This document shows positions 14,819 to 22,042 of a stretch of DNA of 27,550 nucleotides, in pieces. Positions within the stretch are counted from its first letter, which is position 1. Each line of letters starts with the position of its first letter. The notes under the pieces were generated by a model, which saw only the letters and a list, made by a program, of their open reading frames with translations, was not told where the DNA came from and did no database searches. The translations under genes were made by a program, and so were the position numbers. This DNA is from RFQD01 sp049314515 (lineage in GTDB: Bacteria > Actinomycetota > Actinomycetes > Actinomycetales > Microbacteriaceae). Location of the stretch: contig JBMOEY010000014.1 in assembly GCA_049314515.1 (NCBI GenBank), positions 1-27,550 of the forward strand, written 5' to 3'.

Positions 14819-15397
14819 ATGACATTCCTCGGTGCAATTCGCTCAGTCTTCACTAAATATGCGACTTTTACGGGACGCTCCTCACGTTCCGAATTTTGGT
14901 GGTGGATTCTCTTCGAGTGGCTGACTCGATCATTCCTCGGATTCATTTACACGATGACGATGCTGGCGATTATTGTGCCCAAGGCAGAGGCTCTCAAGGA
15001 TCAAGCCGGGGCCTCGATGCAAGCGCTGTTGGGTGCAATTTTTAACCCCATGTATTTCGTGCTACTCGCGTGGTCGCTCGCACTTTTGCTTCCCTCCCTC
15101 GCGGTTACCGTTCGGCGCTTTCACGACATCGGTCGCTCCGGGTGGTTTGTTTTGCTGACGTTCATTCCGGTCGTCGGCACCATTTTGATGATTTTGTTCT
15201 TGGTTGAAGAGTCGGACTCCGGAGCGAACGCGTGGGGCGAGCCGCCCACGAAGAGTGCGCCTGCCACAATCGCGCCCGCCACAGCTAGCGCGACCACGAA
15301 GAGCACCCCCACTAAGAGCACTACTGCCAAAAAGGCTCCGGCCAAGAAACCCGCCACGAAGGCCTCCACCGGAGGGGCCGTTGCGCCCAAGAAGTGA
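14819..15397 (+). CDS. DUF805 membrane protein with Lys/Ala/Pro/Thr-rich tail
   Basis: This 192-residue protein has a DUF805 core (residues 1-140). It begins with FTKYATFTGRSSRSEFWWW and includes VRRFHDIGRSGWFVLL, with about four hydrophobic segments. A cytoplasmic-looking tail (144-192) is made almost only of Lys, Ala, Pro, Thr and Ser, with ten lysines and no acidic residue, like the histone-H1-like tails of some actinobacterial DNA-binding proteins. Ordinary DUF805 proteins are short and lack this tail. The ATG follows TAGCCT by six bases and has no strong Shine-Dalgarno site. DUF805 has no known function. The PPOX gene follows after 13 nt. Confidence 0.88.
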   Translation: MTFLGAIRSVFTKYATFTGRSSRSEFWWWILFEWLTRSFLGFIYTMTMLAIIVPKAEALKDQAGASMQALLGAIFNPMYFVLLAWSLALLLPSLAVTVRRFHDIGRSGWFVLLTFIPVVGTILMILFLVEESDSGANAWGEPPTKSAPATIAPATASATTKSTPTKSTTAKKAPAKKPATKASTGGAVAPKK

Positions 15398-15409
15398 CCC
15401 CATCACTTC
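15391..15409 (+). promoter_or_regulatory. Hairpin bridging the DUF805 stop and the PPOX start
   Basis: GAAGTGA-cccca-TCACTTC is a perfect 7-bp stem with a 5-nt loop. It begins in the last DUF805 codon, includes its stop and ends one base before the GTG start at 15411. It could act on translation initiation or as a weak attenuator. Confidence 0.45.
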
Positions 15410-15410
15410 G

Positions 15411-15797
15411 GTGACCGAGACGGAAAGCTGGCAGCTGCTGCATCAAGCCCAAATTGGGCGAATCGCCTCGGCACGGCACGGGGACCCCGACATCTTTCCC
15501 GTGAGCTTCGTCGTACACGAGAACAGTATCTTTTTTCGGACGGCAGCCGATTCACGACTTCGGATCGAAGCCGACGGCAAACCCGTTGCGTTCGAATGCG
15601 CCGGCCAATCAGGGTCTGATGCGTGGAGCGTTGTGCTTCTCGGCTCACTTCGAACGCTCAACCGGGCGCAGGACCAAGATCTGCTCGACCGCCTCCCGAT
15701 TCTCGATTTCGCGCCCGACAAGCCATACGTCTGGATGCACGTGACACCCACGTCGGTGCGCGGCAGGCGTTTCGTTATCGAGCCAGCCGGGGGCTAA
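15411..15797 (+). CDS. Pyridoxamine 5'-phosphate oxidase-fold flavoprotein
   Basis: This 128-residue protein of the split-barrel flavin-binding family has QIGRIASARHGDPDIFPVSFVVHENSIFFRTA at the N-terminus and AFECAGQSGSDAWSVVLLGSLRTL in the middle, as in Nim-like or general-stress PPOX proteins. It probably binds FMN or F420; the substrate is unknown. The open frame runs back into the DUF805 gene, but the fold starts at WQLLHQ, so GTG 15411 is chosen; a TTG upstream is possible. No clear ribosome site is present and a hairpin sits just before the start. Its stop overlaps the convergent esterase stop. Confidence 0.85.
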   Translation: MTETESWQLLHQAQIGRIASARHGDPDIFPVSFVVHENSIFFRTAADSRLRIEADGKPVAFECAGQSGSDAWSVVLLGSLRTLNRAQDQDLLDRLPILDFAPDKPYVWMHVTPTSVRGRRFVIEPAGG

Positions 15798-16492
15798 ACC
15801 AGAGTCACCGCGGTCAAAAATTCGCGCACGTCGTCGACTTCTTCCATCGAGATTCCGTGGCCGACGTTCGAATACAGTCGAGCATCGAGATGTGAATGCT
15901 CAGGCAACCACCGACGCGTGTACGCGACGAGCTCATCCGTAATCACGGGATCATGCGGGTCGCGTCCCCAGAAAACCGGCAGATGTGCCTCGGCGAGCGC
16001 GGCATCACGCTCGGATGCGCCATCCGACGAATCTGGCGTGGCAAAACTTGCCAATACGACCGCTCCGTCAAACCGCTTCGGCGCGTGACGGAGAAGCTGG
16101 ATGGCCATCGCACCACCCTGAGAAAACCCAAGTAGCGTGACCCCGTGGAGCCCACCGACCTCAGAGTCAAGGTCATCAAGCCACGACAACAGCACCTGGG
16201 CAGACTCATTCACGTCATTGACATCGCGACGAAGTTCGTTGGTCTGCGCATCCCATTCCAGCGGAAACCACGCGAAACCTGAACCGGCGCGCATGATCCC
16301 TCTCATCGATGCGACGACGAATTCCGCCGGCAAAAACTCGGCGAGACCAAAGAGGTCCAGTTCGTGCGACCCGTACCCGTGCAACATCAGAAGGAGCGGG
16401 CGGTGCGTCAACTCTGTCGTCAGGCTCTGACGAGGGATGGACCACCGCACGCTCGCGTCGTCGACCCCAGGCGAGTGCGACGATGGCGACAT
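15794..16492 (-). CDS. Alpha/beta hydrolase, phospholipase/carboxylesterase type
   Basis: This 232-residue serine hydrolase has the oxyanion-side LLLMLHGYGSHELDL, nucleophile Ser124 in GFSQGG, a candidate acid Asp181 in WGRDPHDPVIT and His212 in NVGHGIS. The arrangement matches small carboxylesterases of the PF02230 type, which cleave short acyl esters or lysophospholipids. The ATG lies 4 nt after the FKBP gene stop, so the two form an operon. The stop shares bases with the convergent PPOX stop in CTAA. The substrate cannot be inferred. Confidence 0.9.
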   Translation of the reverse strand: MSPSSHSPGVDDASVRWSIPRQSLTTELTHRPLLLMLHGYGSHELDLFGLAEFLPAEFVVASMRGIMRAGSGFAWFPLEWDAQTNELRRDVNDVNESAQVLLSWLDDLDSEVGGLHGVTLLGFSQGGAMAIQLLRHAPKRFDGAVVLASFATPDSSDGASERDAALAEAHLPVFWGRDPHDPVITDELVAYTRRWLPEHSHLDARLYSNVGHGISMEEVDDVREFLTAVTLV

Positions 16493-16496
16493 GTGA

Positions 16497-16871
16497 CTAG
16501 CTCACTCCGAGAAGATCAATGACAAAGATGAGCGTCTTGCCCGAGAGGGAATGTCCGCCGCCCGCAGGTCCGTATGCCTTGTGCGGTGGGCAGATCAGCA
16601 TGCGTCGGCCGCCCACCTTCATGCCGGGAATGCCATCCTGCCAACCAGAAATCAGCGACTGCAGCGGAAAATTGATGGACTCGCCCCGATTCCACGAGGC
16701 GTCGAACTCCTCCCCCGTGTCGTATTCGACGCCGACATAGTGCACGTCCACGGTCGAGCCGGCGAGCGCTTCGGCTCCCGATCCTTCAACAATGTCGACA
16801 ATGGTCAGATCGGCCGGAGCCGGCTCCATCGGTGCATCAATTTCGGGCTTTGTCAGTTTGTGTTCACTCAT
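16497..16871 (-). CDS. FKBP-type peptidyl-prolyl cis-trans isomerase
   Basis: This 124-residue cytoplasmic FKBP has VHYVGVEYDTGEEFDASWNRG, LISGWQDGIPGMKVGGRRMLICPP, AYGPAG and a final LIFVIDLLGV strand, all typical of the single-domain fold. It should speed proline isomerisation during folding. There is no signal peptide. ATG 16871 (MSEHKLTKPE) is preferred; the frame extends to a TTG at 16883. The esterase gene follows by 4 nt. The promoter would lie in the 37 bp shared with the divergent permease gene. Confidence 0.92.
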   Translation of the reverse strand: MSEHKLTKPEIDAPMEPAPADLTIVDIVEGSGAEALAGSTVDVHYVGVEYDTGEEFDASWNRGESINFPLQSLISGWQDGIPGMKVGGRRMLICPPHKAYGPAGGGHSLSGKTLIFVIDLLGVS

Positions 16872-16908
16872 GACACCATCCAATCACTTAGCGTGACAGA
16901 GTGGAGCC

Positions 16909-18222
16909 GTGAGTTTCACCGACACACCGACCTCTCTCGAGAAGACACCTCACGGGCACCTCGGTCTTGCTCAAGGAACCGCGCTTTACCTTGCCGCAGT
17001 CTTGGGCACGGGAATTATGGTGCTCCCCGGTTTGGCTGCGCAGGCGGCGGGTCCGGCTTCCATTGTCAGTGTCGGAGCAATGATCGTGCTTTCCATTCCC
17101 GTTGCGATGACGTTTGCCACTCTCGCGTCCCGGTATCCCGATTCCGGTGGAGTGGCCAGCTATGTGCGTCGAAGCATGGGCGACACTTTCGCTCGCATGG
17201 CCGGGTACTGGTTCTACTTCGGAGTCTCTACCGGCCTGCCCATTGTGTCGGTTATGGGTTCCGAATACATCGTTGCGGTACTTGACCTGCCTCGAAGTGC
17301 AATGCTCCCCGTTGTGCTTGTGCTGTTTCTGGCTCCCTTTGCCCTCAACCTCCTCGGTGTGCGCACGGCAGGGTGGGTGCAATTGGTACTCACCGCGCTC
17401 CTGCTCTTGGTCGTGATTATGGTGGTCTCCTTGGGCTCGCCAGCCGTGCGAACGGAGAACTTTGTGCCCTTCCTGCCGCACGGAATCGTGGGAGTCGGCC
17501 AGGCCATGCTGCTCTTGATGTGGGCCTTTGCCGGCTGGGAGGTCGGCACCCACATTGCCGCGGAGTTTAGAAACCCGCGCCGCATCATTCCCATTGCTAC
17601 CGTAATCGCACTCACGCTGTGTGGTGGCGCCTACCTGGCAACCCAATGGGTGACCGTCGGCGTGCTGGGGAATGATGCGGGTGCGGGACGCGTCCCACTC
17701 ATGAGCCTGATTGACGTGGCAGCGCCCGGCGTCGGGGCATCCGTCATCGCCGTCATTGCCGCCGTTATGAGTTTCGGCGTTGTGAACTCATATTTTGCCG
17801 GCGCCGGAAAGCTGGGTGCGGCACTCGGGCGAGACGGCGATCTGCCTCGTTTTCTCGCCAAAGGATCGCAACCCGATGAAGTGCCCCGGCGCAGCCTGCT
17901 CGTGATGTTTGTGATTTCCAGCGCGTCCATCGGTGTCATGGCAGCCCAGGATTTCCGGGTCGAAACGCTTCTCACATTTCAAGTGAGTGGCATGGTGTGC
18001 ATCTACGTTCTGGGAATGATTGCGGCCACACGAATCATTCCCCGATGGACACTCTCGTGGTGGACTGCGGTGATCGCCGTGCCACTGACCGCGTTGCTCC
18101 TGCTGTTTTCTGGCGCCGGATTAGCATTCCCGCTGGTCGGTGCACTGGCCGCGGTCACGGTCACCGTGGTCAAAAAAGTGCGGTCGCGAGCATCGTTGCG
18201 CTCGCGCTCGCCGTCGCGCTGA
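16909..18222 (+). CDS. APC-superfamily amino-acid permease/exporter
   Basis: This 437-residue protein has about 12 hydrophobic segments and the APC signature near the N-terminus (LYLAAVLGTGIMVLPGLAAQAAGPASIVS). PDSGGVASYVRRSMGD and WAFAGWEVGTHIAAEFRNPRR follow later. The sequence resembles the YjeH-type exporters and permeases in the APC superfamily; direction and substrate are not settled. It ends in a basic Arg/Ser-rich tail. The GTG start at 16909 has a GGAG site. A TAGCGT -10 candidate is at 16887-16892. It converges on the aldo/keto reductase gene with only 4 bp between stop codons. Confidence 0.88.
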   Translation: MSFTDTPTSLEKTPHGHLGLAQGTALYLAAVLGTGIMVLPGLAAQAAGPASIVSVGAMIVLSIPVAMTFATLASRYPDSGGVASYVRRSMGDTFARMAGYWFYFGVSTGLPIVSVMGSEYIVAVLDLPRSAMLPVVLVLFLAPFALNLLGVRTAGWVQLVLTALLLLVVIMVVSLGSPAVRTENFVPFLPHGIVGVGQAMLLLMWAFAGWEVGTHIAAEFRNPRRIIPIATVIALTLCGGAYLATQWVTVGVLGNDAGAGRVPLMSLIDVAAPGVGASVIAVIAAVMSFGVVNSYFAGAGKLGAALGRDGDLPRFLAKGSQPDEVPRRSLLVMFVISSASIGVMAAQDFRVETLLTFQVSGMVCIYVLGMIAATRIIPRWTLSWWTAVIAVPLTALLLLFSGAGLAFPLVGALAAVTVTVVKKVRSRASLRSRSPSR

Positions 18223-18226
18223 GGCT

Positions 18227-19057
18227 CTACATCTCCTCGTGCGTGTCGGGGTCGGCGCCCCAAATGCGACCTCGCTCGAGTTCGGCGATACGTGCCATAT
18301 CTTCGTCGGCGAGTTCAAAATCAAACACAGCAAGGTTTTGCTGTTGACGCTGAGCATCACTTGACTTCGGAATCGCCACAATGCCCTGCTGCACATGCCA
18401 GCGGAGCACGACCTGCGTGACCGACACTCCGTGTGATCGGGCAATGTCGGCGAGAACGGAGTTCTCCAACAAGTCGCTCTTGCGCCCGAGTGGACTCCAC
18501 GCCTGAGTGAGAATCCCATGAGCCTGATGAAAGTCGCGCAACGGTCCTTGAGAAAAATATGGATGCAATTCGACTTGATTGACGCTGGGAAGCACGCCCG
18601 TGGTCGAGCCGAGGCGCTCCAGCATCGGCTGCGTGAAGTTGCACACACCGATGGATCCGACCAGGTCGTCCCCGGCCAGTTCGATCATGGCCTGCCAGGA
18701 GTCGACGTAGCGATTCACGCTCGGGTTGGGCCAATGAATCAGGTAGAGATCGATGCGGTCTACGCCAAGTCGGCGACGCGACTCGTCAAAGGAAGCCATG
18801 GTTTCGTCAAAACCGTGATGCCGGCCCGGGAGCTTCGTCGCAATGATGAGGTCTTCGCGCGGCACGGGCGACTGTCGAATCACTTCACCAACCGATTCTT
18901 CGTTCCCATAGTTGACCGCAGTGTCGATGAGTCGATAACCACTCTCGATGGCGGAGAGCATGGCGGCGACACCGTCGGCGTCGTTCAGTCCGTACGTGCC
19001 CAGCCCAATCAACGGGAGAGTGAGACCGTCGTGGGCTGTGCGTGTTGCAACACTCAT
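18227..19057 (-). CDS. Aldo/keto reductase, 2,5-diketogluconate reductase type
   Basis: This 276-residue AKR has the full catalytic tetrad: Asp45 and Tyr50 (RLIDTAVNYGNE), Lys75 (IIATKLPG) and His108 (DLYLIHWP). SIGVCNFTQ, NQVELHPYF and VAIPKSSDAQR are typical of the AKR5-like group that reduces keto acids and aldehydes with NADPH. The ATG overlaps the upstream FAH-family stop in ATGA with a GGAGAC site, so the two are one operon and may handle the same metabolite. The substrate is not known. It is a different subfamily from the reductase at 10196-11149. Confidence 0.92.
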   Translation of the reverse strand: MSVATRTAHDGLTLPLIGLGTYGLNDADGVAAMLSAIESGYRLIDTAVNYGNEESVGEVIRQSPVPREDLIIATKLPGRHHGFDETMASFDESRRRLGVDRIDLYLIHWPNPSVNRYVDSWQAMIELAGDDLVGSIGVCNFTQPMLERLGSTTGVLPSVNQVELHPYFSQGPLRDFHQAHGILTQAWSPLGRKSDLLENSVLADIARSHGVSVTQVVLRWHVQQGIVAIPKSSDAQRQQQNLAVFDFELADEDMARIAELERGRIWGADPDTHEEM

Positions 19058-19932
19058 GCCGTCTCCTTGCAGTGCGTGGTCAAGGCACCGAGGTGCTCAA
19101 TACTCACAACAACCGTGTCACCATCGCCGAGCAATACCTGCGGAGTGCGCGACACTCCCGCACCGGAGGGGGTTCCCGTAGAAATGAGCGTTCCCGGGAG
19201 CAAAGTCGCGTGACGCGACAGGTAGGAAACGAGTTCGGCAACCGACCTAATCATGTTGTGCGTCGACGCGTCCTGCATGATTTCGCCGTTCACGGTGGTC
19301 ATGAGGTGCAGCGCCTGTGGGTCCGCAATTTCATCACGAGTCACGACAACCGGACCGACGGGGGTAAATCCGTCAAAAGACTTGCACCGACTCCACTGCT
19401 GCTCGCGAAATTGAATGTCGCGCGCGGTGATGTCATTGACCACCGTGTAGCCAAAAACGTAGTCGAGCGCAGATTCGATGCTGACATCGCGCGCGGGCGT
19501 GCCGATGACGACGCCGAGTTCACACTCGAAGTCCAATTGCGTTGTCAATGCTCGCGACCAGGTCAACGTGGCTCCATCGGCGCCGAGCGAGTTGGGAAGC
19601 AGTGGAAACACAGTGGGATCGGCATGGATGTTCAAGCCGAGCTCCTCCGCGTGCTCGGCATAGTTCAAACCGATCGCAATGATCGCGGGTGGACGTATCA
19701 CTGCGGGAGCGAGGGTGAATTCTGAGCTCGGAGTGACCGACGCACCCGAGCGAAGCGCGTGCGTGACCATATCGCGAACGCGACCCTGCTCGTTTGGTCC
19801 GCTATCCAACAGATCCTGCAGGTCTCGGGGCGCGTCGTCTACGACGTCAGCGAGAACGAGTGCGCCACCGTCTGTCTCAACGGCGAGCTGGGCTTGCGAA
19901 GAACCAAAAGGAATCACATGGAGGAAACGCAC
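19054..19932 (-). CDS. Fumarylacetoacetate hydrolase-family protein
   Basis: This 292-residue protein has the FAH fold: IIAIGLNYAEHAEELG, the metal motif DFECELGVVIG, GYTVVNDITARDIQ with its Asp ligand, KSFDGFTPVGPVVV and LISTGTPSGAG. Members hydrolyse or hydrate acylpyruvates and related 2-keto acids. GTG 19932 (VRFLHVIPFG) is chosen because a minus-strand TACCCT ends exactly six bases before it and the fold starts there; the open frame to 19971 has no support. It is the first gene of a two-gene operon with the aldo/keto reductase, which suggests breakdown of a sugar acid or aromatic product. Confidence 0.91.
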   Translation of the reverse strand: MRFLHVIPFGSSQAQLAVETDGGALVLADVVDDAPRDLQDLLDSGPNEQGRVRDMVTHALRSGASVTPSSEFTLAPAVIRPPAIIAIGLNYAEHAEELGLNIHADPTVFPLLPNSLGADGATLTWSRALTTQLDFECELGVVIGTPARDVSIESALDYVFGYTVVNDITARDIQFREQQWSRCKSFDGFTPVGPVVVTRDEIADPQALHLMTTVNGEIMQDASTHNMIRSVAELVSYLSRHATLLPGTLISTGTPSGAGVSRTPQVLLGDGDTVVVSIEHLGALTTHCKETA

Positions 19933-19938
19933 TTGACA

Positions 19939-19944
19939 AGGGTA
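19939..19944 (-). promoter_or_regulatory. -10 element for leaderless FAH-family gene
   Basis: The minus strand reads TACCCT, then six bases, then GTG 19932. It is the same hexamer and spacing as at 4928-4933. Confidence 0.5.
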
Positions 19945-20004
19945 GTGCGCCGGGATGTTCCCTCGGCACACTCAAAATTCCAATGACTGGCATTCAACGG
20001 GCTA

Positions 20005-20010
20005 TAGGCT
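20005..20010 (+). promoter_or_regulatory. -10 element for leaderless apt
   Basis: TAGGCT is followed by six bases and GTG 20017. A weak ATGACT -35 lies at 19983-19988 with a 16-bp spacer. Confidence 0.5.
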
Positions 20011-20016
20011 CGCACC

Positions 20017-20541
20017 GTGACCGACATCGAAACTCTGCTGCGCGCACGAATGTTGACCGTTCCCGACTTTCCCGAACCAGGAATCTTATTTCGAGATCTC
20101 ACACCCGTCTTTGCGCACGGAGAGTCGTTTCGTGCAGTGGTGGATGCCCTCGTGCAGCCGTTCATCGGACACTTCGACGCCATTGCCGGGCTTGAAGCAC
20201 GAGGCTTTTTGCTCGCGGCAGCGGCAGCCATCGATGCGGGCGTGGGGGTTATCCCCGTGCGCAAGGCCGGCAAGCTGCCAGGACACGTGCTTACGGAGAC
20301 GTACCGACTCGAGTACGGAACGGCGAGTTTTCAGGTGAATCCCGACAGTCTTCCACCCGGTTCTCGCGTGCTCGTGCTCGATGACGTGTTGGCCACGGGT
20401 GGCACAATCAACGCATCCGTGACGCTTTTAGAACGCGCGGGATGGTCGGTCGCCGGTATCGCCGTCGTGCTCGAGCTCGAGGCCCTCGGCGGTCGCACCG
20501 CGCTAACGGGACGTGCGGTTCACGCCCTGCTCCCGCTCTAG
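20017..20541 (+). CDS. apt: Adenine phosphoribosyltransferase
   Basis: Apt salvages adenine to AMP using PRPP. The 174-residue protein has PDFPEPGILFRDLTP near the N-terminus, AGLEARGFLL, VRKAGKLPG and the PRPP-binding loop VLVLDDVLATGGT at residues 118-130, all diagnostic. The GTG start at 20017 follows TAGGCT by six bases, with no Shine-Dalgarno site, so the mRNA is probably leaderless. In many actinobacteria apt sits between secDF and relA; here it stands alone between catabolic genes. Its TAG stop and the aspA stop share a CTAG. Confidence 0.96.
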   Translation: MTDIETLLRARMLTVPDFPEPGILFRDLTPVFAHGESFRAVVDALVQPFIGHFDAIAGLEARGFLLAAAAAIDAGVGVIPVRKAGKLPGHVLTETYRLEYGTASFQVNPDSLPPGSRVLVLDDVLATGGTINASVTLLERAGWSVAGIAVVLELEALGGRTALTGRAVHALLPL

Positions 20542-22034
20542 TTCGACTCGCTCATTCCCGACAGTTTCGCCGGCGACATCTCCCGAATCACGTCGTCGCG
20601 GCTCATCAACCCGGCCTCAACGACGAGATCAGCCACCGGCCTCCCCGTCTTGAGTGCTTGTTTGGCGAGCTCCGACGCGGGACCGTAGCCAATAAACGGG
20701 ATGAGCGCGGTAATCACACCGACGCTAGATGCAACCATCGCTTCGAGTCGTTCGACGTTGGCGGTGATCCCGTCCACGCAATTGACCCGGAGAGTCCAGC
20801 AGGCCTGTCGCATCCAACTGATACTGGTGAGAAGCGATGCGGCGATGACGGGTTCAAACGCGTTGAGTTGTAGTTGGCCGGCTTCGGCCGCCATTGTCAC
20901 CGTGACGTCGGTGCCGGCAATGTAATACGCAACCTGGCTGACCGCCTCCGGAATCACCGGGTTGACTTTGCCCGGCATGATGGAGGAGCCCGCCTGCCGG
21001 GCCGGCAAGTTAATTTCGCCGAAACCGGCCTGCGGGCCGGATGACAGTAGGCGCAAGTCGTTACAGATCTTGCTGAGTTTGATCGCTGAGCGCTTCAACG
21101 CGCCACTGAACGACATGAATCCGCCGGCATCGCTCGTTGCCTCGATGAGGTCGGGCGCACCCTCAATGTCGAGGCCCGTGGTGTCGCGCAGGTGACGCAC
21201 GACCGCTGGCGCATAGCCCGGGTCGGCCGTAATGCCGGTTCCGATTGCCGTCGCTCCCATATTCACCTCAGCAAGAATCCACAACGTGTCGTTCAGGCGA
21301 TCCACGTCTTCGCCAAGGGTGGTCGCGAATCCGTTGAATTCTTGCCCCAGTGTCATCGGCACCGCATCCTGAAGCTGGGTTCTACCCACCTTGAGAATCT
21401 CTCGGAATTCGACCCCCTTGGCCGCAAAGGCATCACGCAACAACGCGAGTTCGGTAATCATGCCGGCAAGCGCATGCGAGATGGCAATCTTGACGGCGGT
21501 CGGGTAGACGTCGTTTGTCGACTGTGAACGATTAACGTCATCGATGGGGTGCAAACGGTCGTAGTCGCCCTTGGCAAAGCCCATTTTCTCGAGTGCAATG
21601 TTGGCAATGACTTCGTTCGCATTCATGTTCGTCGACGTGCCCGCACCACCCTGAATGATGCCGACGACGAATTGGTCGTGCCACTTTCCCTCAATGATCT
21701 CTTGGCATACTGCCTCGATGATGGCTGCCTTGTCGACATCGAGCGCACCAATTTCGGCGTTGGCCCGAGCTGCGGCCTGCTTCACCTGTGCGAGGGCGAC
21801 GATGAGCTCGGGAAACGTGCTGATCGGGCGACGGGCGATCGGAAAATTCTCGAGCGCCCGAAACGTGTGCACGCCCCAATACGCCTCGGCGGGAACACGG
21901 ACCTCGCCGAGCGAATCCTTTTCGAGACGAGTCGCACCGGTGAACGAGAATGTCTGCGCGTTACCGGCAAAGTTACCTATCGCGTCAATGGCGCCGGTCG
22001 GTGGAGTACCTCCGGACGAGGGCAGGTCGGCCAT
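20538..22034 (-). CDS. aspA: Aspartate ammonia-lyase
   Basis: This 498-residue member of the aspartase/fumarase superfamily releases ammonia from aspartate to give fumarate. The signature GSSIMPGKVNP is at residues 349-359. Features point to aspartase over class II fumarase: EKDSLGEVRVPAEAYWGVHT, QGGAGTSTNMNANEVIAN (fumarases usually have TGSGTS) and GRTQLQDAVPMTLGQEF. There is a low-complexity N-terminal extension of about 30 residues. The ATG has an AGGAGA site and lies 8 nt after the ALDH stop, so the two are cotranscribed. The convergent apt stop overlaps its stop codon. A fumarase role is possible but less likely. Confidence 0.88.
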   Translation of the reverse strand: MADLPSSGGTPPTGAIDAIGNFAGNAQTFSFTGATRLEKDSLGEVRVPAEAYWGVHTFRALENFPIARRPISTFPELIVALAQVKQAAARANAEIGALDVDKAAIIEAVCQEIIEGKWHDQFVVGIIQGGAGTSTNMNANEVIANIALEKMGFAKGDYDRLHPIDDVNRSQSTNDVYPTAVKIAISHALAGMITELALLRDAFAAKGVEFREILKVGRTQLQDAVPMTLGQEFNGFATTLGEDVDRLNDTLWILAEVNMGATAIGTGITADPGYAPAVVRHLRDTTGLDIEGAPDLIEATSDAGGFMSFSGALKRSAIKLSKICNDLRLLSSGPQAGFGEINLPARQAGSSIMPGKVNPVIPEAVSQVAYYIAGTDVTVTMAAEAGQLQLNAFEPVIAASLLTSISWMRQACWTLRVNCVDGITANVERLEAMVASSVGVITALIPFIGYGPASELAKQALKTGRPVADLVVEAGLMSRDDVIREMSPAKLSGMSESN

Positions 22035-22042
22035 TGTTTCTC

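Noticed and set aside
16888..17646. 252-residue minus-strand frame opposite the amino-acid permease
   Set aside because: Very His/Gly/Ser-rich antisense composition, typical of the reverse of a membrane-protein gene.
20538..22034. Class II fumarate hydratase in place of aspartase
   Set aside because: QGGAGTSTN and GRTQLQDAVPMTLGQEF fit aspartase better, although the families are close and an assay would settle it.
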